Assembly (NCBI GenBank): GCA_041674265.1
Contig: JBAYWC010000002.1
Coordinates: forward strand, 1 to 64,000
Length of the DNA: 64,000 nt
Direction of reading: 5' to 3'
DNA from: QYQL01 sp041674265
GTDB lineage: Bacteria > Verrucomicrobiota > Verrucomicrobiia > Chthoniobacterales > Terrimicrobiaceae
In this document: positions 62,006-64,000 of the stretch, piece by piece
Position numbering within the stretch: the first letter of the stretch is position 1
Layout: each line of letters starts with the position of its first letter
Translations under genes and position numbers: made by a program
Notes under the pieces: model-generated
The model's input: the letters and a program-made list of their open reading frames with translations, nothing else
The model's database searches: none
What the model was told of the DNA's origin: nothing

Positions 62006-62926
62006 TCAACGGACGTCCAGCGGGCGATAGACAACGATCCCGTAATGGCCGCCCGAGCGTTTGAGATACGACGAGATCCGCCCATCGAGTATCACCTTGC
62101 GTCCGGCGCTCCGGCGGGATGTCGCGTGCATGAAATGAACGCCATCCCCCTTGCGCACGGCAATCCCCACGTGGGAGGTGTATCCGCTCTTGTCGCGCGA
62201 TGTGATCGCGACGATGTCCCCGGTCTGGATGAGTCGCTCCGCCGCAGCCACGCGGTCCCGGGGGATATGATAAACCGGCAGGGAGGAAACCTGACCCTGA
62301 ATCCTGGCCATCGCCGGAAGCATCCCGGGGTTGTTGCGGAGATACCTGTAGCTTCTCCAGGCCGAGGTCATCTCGGTGATATTCCGGCTCAGCCGGACCC
62401 CGCCCATCCGGCTGGTTGGATTGACCGAGATTCCCCGGGCGCCATTATTGGCAAAGACCTCCTCGAGAAAATGCATCCTGGAGAGGTAGCTGCCCGTGCA
62501 ATGTCCGTCCCGGTATCGTTCCAACTCGATCAAACCAAGGAGATCCTCCGGACGGTAGTCCGATTCCTTGACTCTCAGCATCCGGGCGAAAGCCAGCGAG
62601 ATCTCGTAAAATGTCCAGCAATCCAGGCCGTTGAAGTTGACCGACGGAGATTCAATCCGGTCGTCGATCTCGAGCGTGTAGTTGACATAGGGAGTTCCCA
62701 CCAATGCCGCGCCAACCCTCGCCGTCCGCTCGCCGATCGGCAGTGAGCGCCAGTTCTCCCGCACCGCCCGGGCAACGAGCCGGTCAAATTTGTCCTTTCC
62801 CTTGAAGACCGTCGCGAAGGGCAGCCGGGGTTGATATTCAGGAACCAACACGGCTGCAATGCCAGGAGCGGAAAAGGCAGCGAACAGGATACCGGCCATG
62901 ACGGCGGCAAGCGATTTATTTGGCAT
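62006..62926 (-). CDS. Exported DUF1460-family protein (predicted amidase)
   Basis: A 306-residue exported protein from the ATG at 62926 with a signal peptide (LAAVMAGILFAAFSAPGIAA). The segment VGTPYVNYTLE, FNGLDCWTFYEISLAFARML with a Cys, and the late GYTSHVGIAVRKGDGVHFMHATS with His fit the Cys-His pair of the DUF1460 (NlpC/P60-like) group, which acts on N-acetylmuramoyl-alanine or similar peptidoglycan pieces. It is a single gene; the next gene upstream ends 153 bp away. Catalytic assignment is from pattern only. Confidence 0.8.
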   Translation of the reverse strand: MPNKSLAAVMAGILFAAFSAPGIAAVLVPEYQPRLPFATVFKGKDKFDRLVARAVRENWRSLPIGERTARVGAALVGTPYVNYTLEIDDRIESPSVNFNGLDCWTFYEISLAFARMLRVKESDYRPEDLLGLIELERYRDGHCTGSYLSRMHFLEEVFANNGARGISVNPTSRMGGVRLSRNITEMTSAWRSYRYLRNNPGMLPAMARIQGQVSSLPVYHIPRDRVAAAERLIQTGDIVAITSRDKSGYTSHVGIAVRKGDGVHFMHATSRRSAGRKVILDGRISSYLKRSGGHYGIVVYRPLDVR

Positions 62927-63079
62927 GCCAGACACTCGGTGTCCGCCCGAATAAATCAAATCCCAAATGCGCTGAAGCTGGCGCAGCGTTCCTCCCTGTC
63001 AACCCTGTCTAAAAACCCGTTTTCAGGCTTAAGAATGCCCGCGCTCGTGTTTTTCGGCAAAGGGAACGGTTATTGGCGG

Positions 63080-64000
63080 CTACCAGCCCCGGTTTTCGAT
63101 GGCATCGAGATGGAGGCTGAGCGGGTCTGTCCGCTTCGGGGCTTCAGGCGGGCTGGTGACTTCCAGAAAGTTTTCGCTCAGGGTGTCGAGCTGGGTGGCC
63201 TCGAACCAATTCAGATAGTCGTCCACCTGGCCTGTGCGCTGGAGGAGCAGGTCCAGGATTTTTCCGTTTTCCTCGATTTGCCTGTCCACATTTTTTTTGG
63301 GTTTGGAGGCGAGTTGGGTGGTGATCTTGCGGTATTCTTCGATCACGGGCCTGAGCAGGGGATGGGCGCGAAATTCCAGGGCCATGAATTCCGCGGATTT
63401 CTGCCGCATCAGATAAGGGCCTCCCTCGCTTTTGGCCAGTGGGGGAAAGGCCGCCGCCCCCGTCGCCTTTCCCAGTTCCGGCTTCTTCGGATCTTTCGGG
63501 CTGGAAACGTCCAGCAGTTCCTTCAAAGCGCGCATGGTCTCGCCGACCGAACAGGGATCCACGTTTTTTGAGGCCGAGTTGCGGGCGATGGAGAGAGTCC
63601 AGAGTTTTCCGAGGCGGGACGGGACGTTCTCCAAAGACGGATAGGCGGCCAGGAGGGTCTTGAGACTGGCGTCATTTTCGGCAAGCGAGTCGAGAAAAGT
63701 TCCCAGACCTTTCGGGCCCTCGGGGAGTTGCTGCAAGGTCTTGAGCAAAGCGAGGGCCTGCGTGCGGTAGAGCGTCAGGGAGGTCGCATCCATCAACCCG
63801 GGCTTGGCTTTGAGAAAGTCCTCGATCCTGGGAGGATGGTCGCTCTTGAGCAATGTGGCATAGATGCCTTCAGGGCTTCCGTTTGCCTTGATCCGCTTTT
63901 CCTCGACGAGACCTTCGAGCAGCCAGGGCGGCGGGGAGTGGAATGCCTTGCCTGCTTTTGGCGGGAGGTTCCTGTAAATCCAATCGAGGCCAAGCGCGCG
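63080..64000 (-). CDS. Unknown protein, 5' end beyond window
   Basis: The C-terminal 306 residues of a larger protein; the frame remains open to the window edge, so the start is to the right of 64000. The segment SPPPWLLEGLVEEKRI near the edge resembles the downstream Glu helix of gluzincin-type metallopeptidases, whose HExxH would lie outside the window, but the remainder (IEDFLKAKPGLMDATSLTLYRT, then Lys-rich helices) is unfamiliar. An ATG-type start at 63853 within the frame is unlikely to be the real start. Function is not assigned. Confidence 0.65.
   Translation of the reverse strand, partial: RALGLDWIYRNLPPKAGKAFHSPPPWLLEGLVEEKRIKANGSPEGIYATLLKSDHPPRIEDFLKAKPGLMDATSLTLYRTQALALLKTLQQLPEGPKGLGTFLDSLAENDASLKTLLAAYPSLENVPSRLGKLWTLSIARNSASKNVDPCSVGETMRALKELLDVSSPKDPKKPELGKATGAAAFPPLAKSEGGPYLMRQKSAEFMALEFRAHPLLRPVIEEYRKITTQLASKPKKNVDRQIEENGKILDLLLQRTGQVDDYLNWFEATQLDTLSENFLEVTSPPEAPKRTDPLSLHLDAIENRGW

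Overview
The window is GC-rich, gene-dense bacterial DNA made mostly of core metabolism. The most likely source is the Verrucomicrobiota or a close PVC relative. This is inferred from protein character: a CydA/CydB oxidase, a SdhCAB set of the type with a single cytochrome b subunit, a GyrA with Gln83/Pro87, a 34-residue AURKAIP1/COX24-like protein and a monomeric NADP isocitrate dehydrogenase. No rRNA gene is present to settle it.

Layout. 1-8.5 kb: a 5'-truncated class III cyclase, cydAB (-), sdhCAB (+), aspS (-). 8.7-17.3 kb: a FUSC-family membrane protein, a HIT protein, a collapsed avtA pseudogene, an M23 peptidase, a class A penicillin-binding protein, an exported beta-carbonic anhydrase, the small AURKAIP1-like gene and hisG. 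17.5-30.1 kb: hemE, hemN and hemY followed by hemH, with a 7.6-kb defence and toxin-antitoxin island lying between hemY and hemH. 30.4-37.6 kb: a GH63-type glycosidase, recF, a terC remnant, rplC-rpsJ (the S10 operon is cut short after rplC), nnr, tRNA-Met and rpsT. 37.6-46.4 kb: a 1099-residue NRPS-like protein that has lost its catalytic residues, ilvD, DAHP synthase and icd. 46.7-56.4 kb: a pseudouridine synthase, znuACB with a Fur/Zur-like box, and gyrB-antitoxin-toxin-gyrA. 56.5-64 kb: an STT3-like membrane protein, an amino-acid binding lipoprotein, a LolA-like protein, a fused ABC ATPase/permease remnant, an anchored coiled-coil protein, a DUF1460 protein and a partial gene.

The most unusual locus is the type III restriction-modification island. 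The methyltransferase gene (23435-25789) carries a 780-bp in-frame insertion between its motif I region and the next strand. The insertion consists of two REP double hairpins (the first inside a 102-bp tandem duplication that also copies the motif I helix), a REP-associated tyrosine transposase (RAYT) with HUH and Tyr motifs, and a third REP double hairpin. The whole 784-codon frame stays open, so the REP repeats are read as protein. A fourth REP lies downstream, followed by an antitoxin/RelE-type toxin pair and then res, whose stop codon overlaps the start of hemH. A decayed copy of the same antitoxin with a stub of its toxin sits at the left edge of the island. Two unknown genes (420 and 114 aa) precede the methyltransferase.

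Several genes show internal deletions or truncations (cyclase, avtA, terC, the ABC fusion, the fragment at 46.5 kb). They indicate either ongoing gene decay or chimeric assembly joins.
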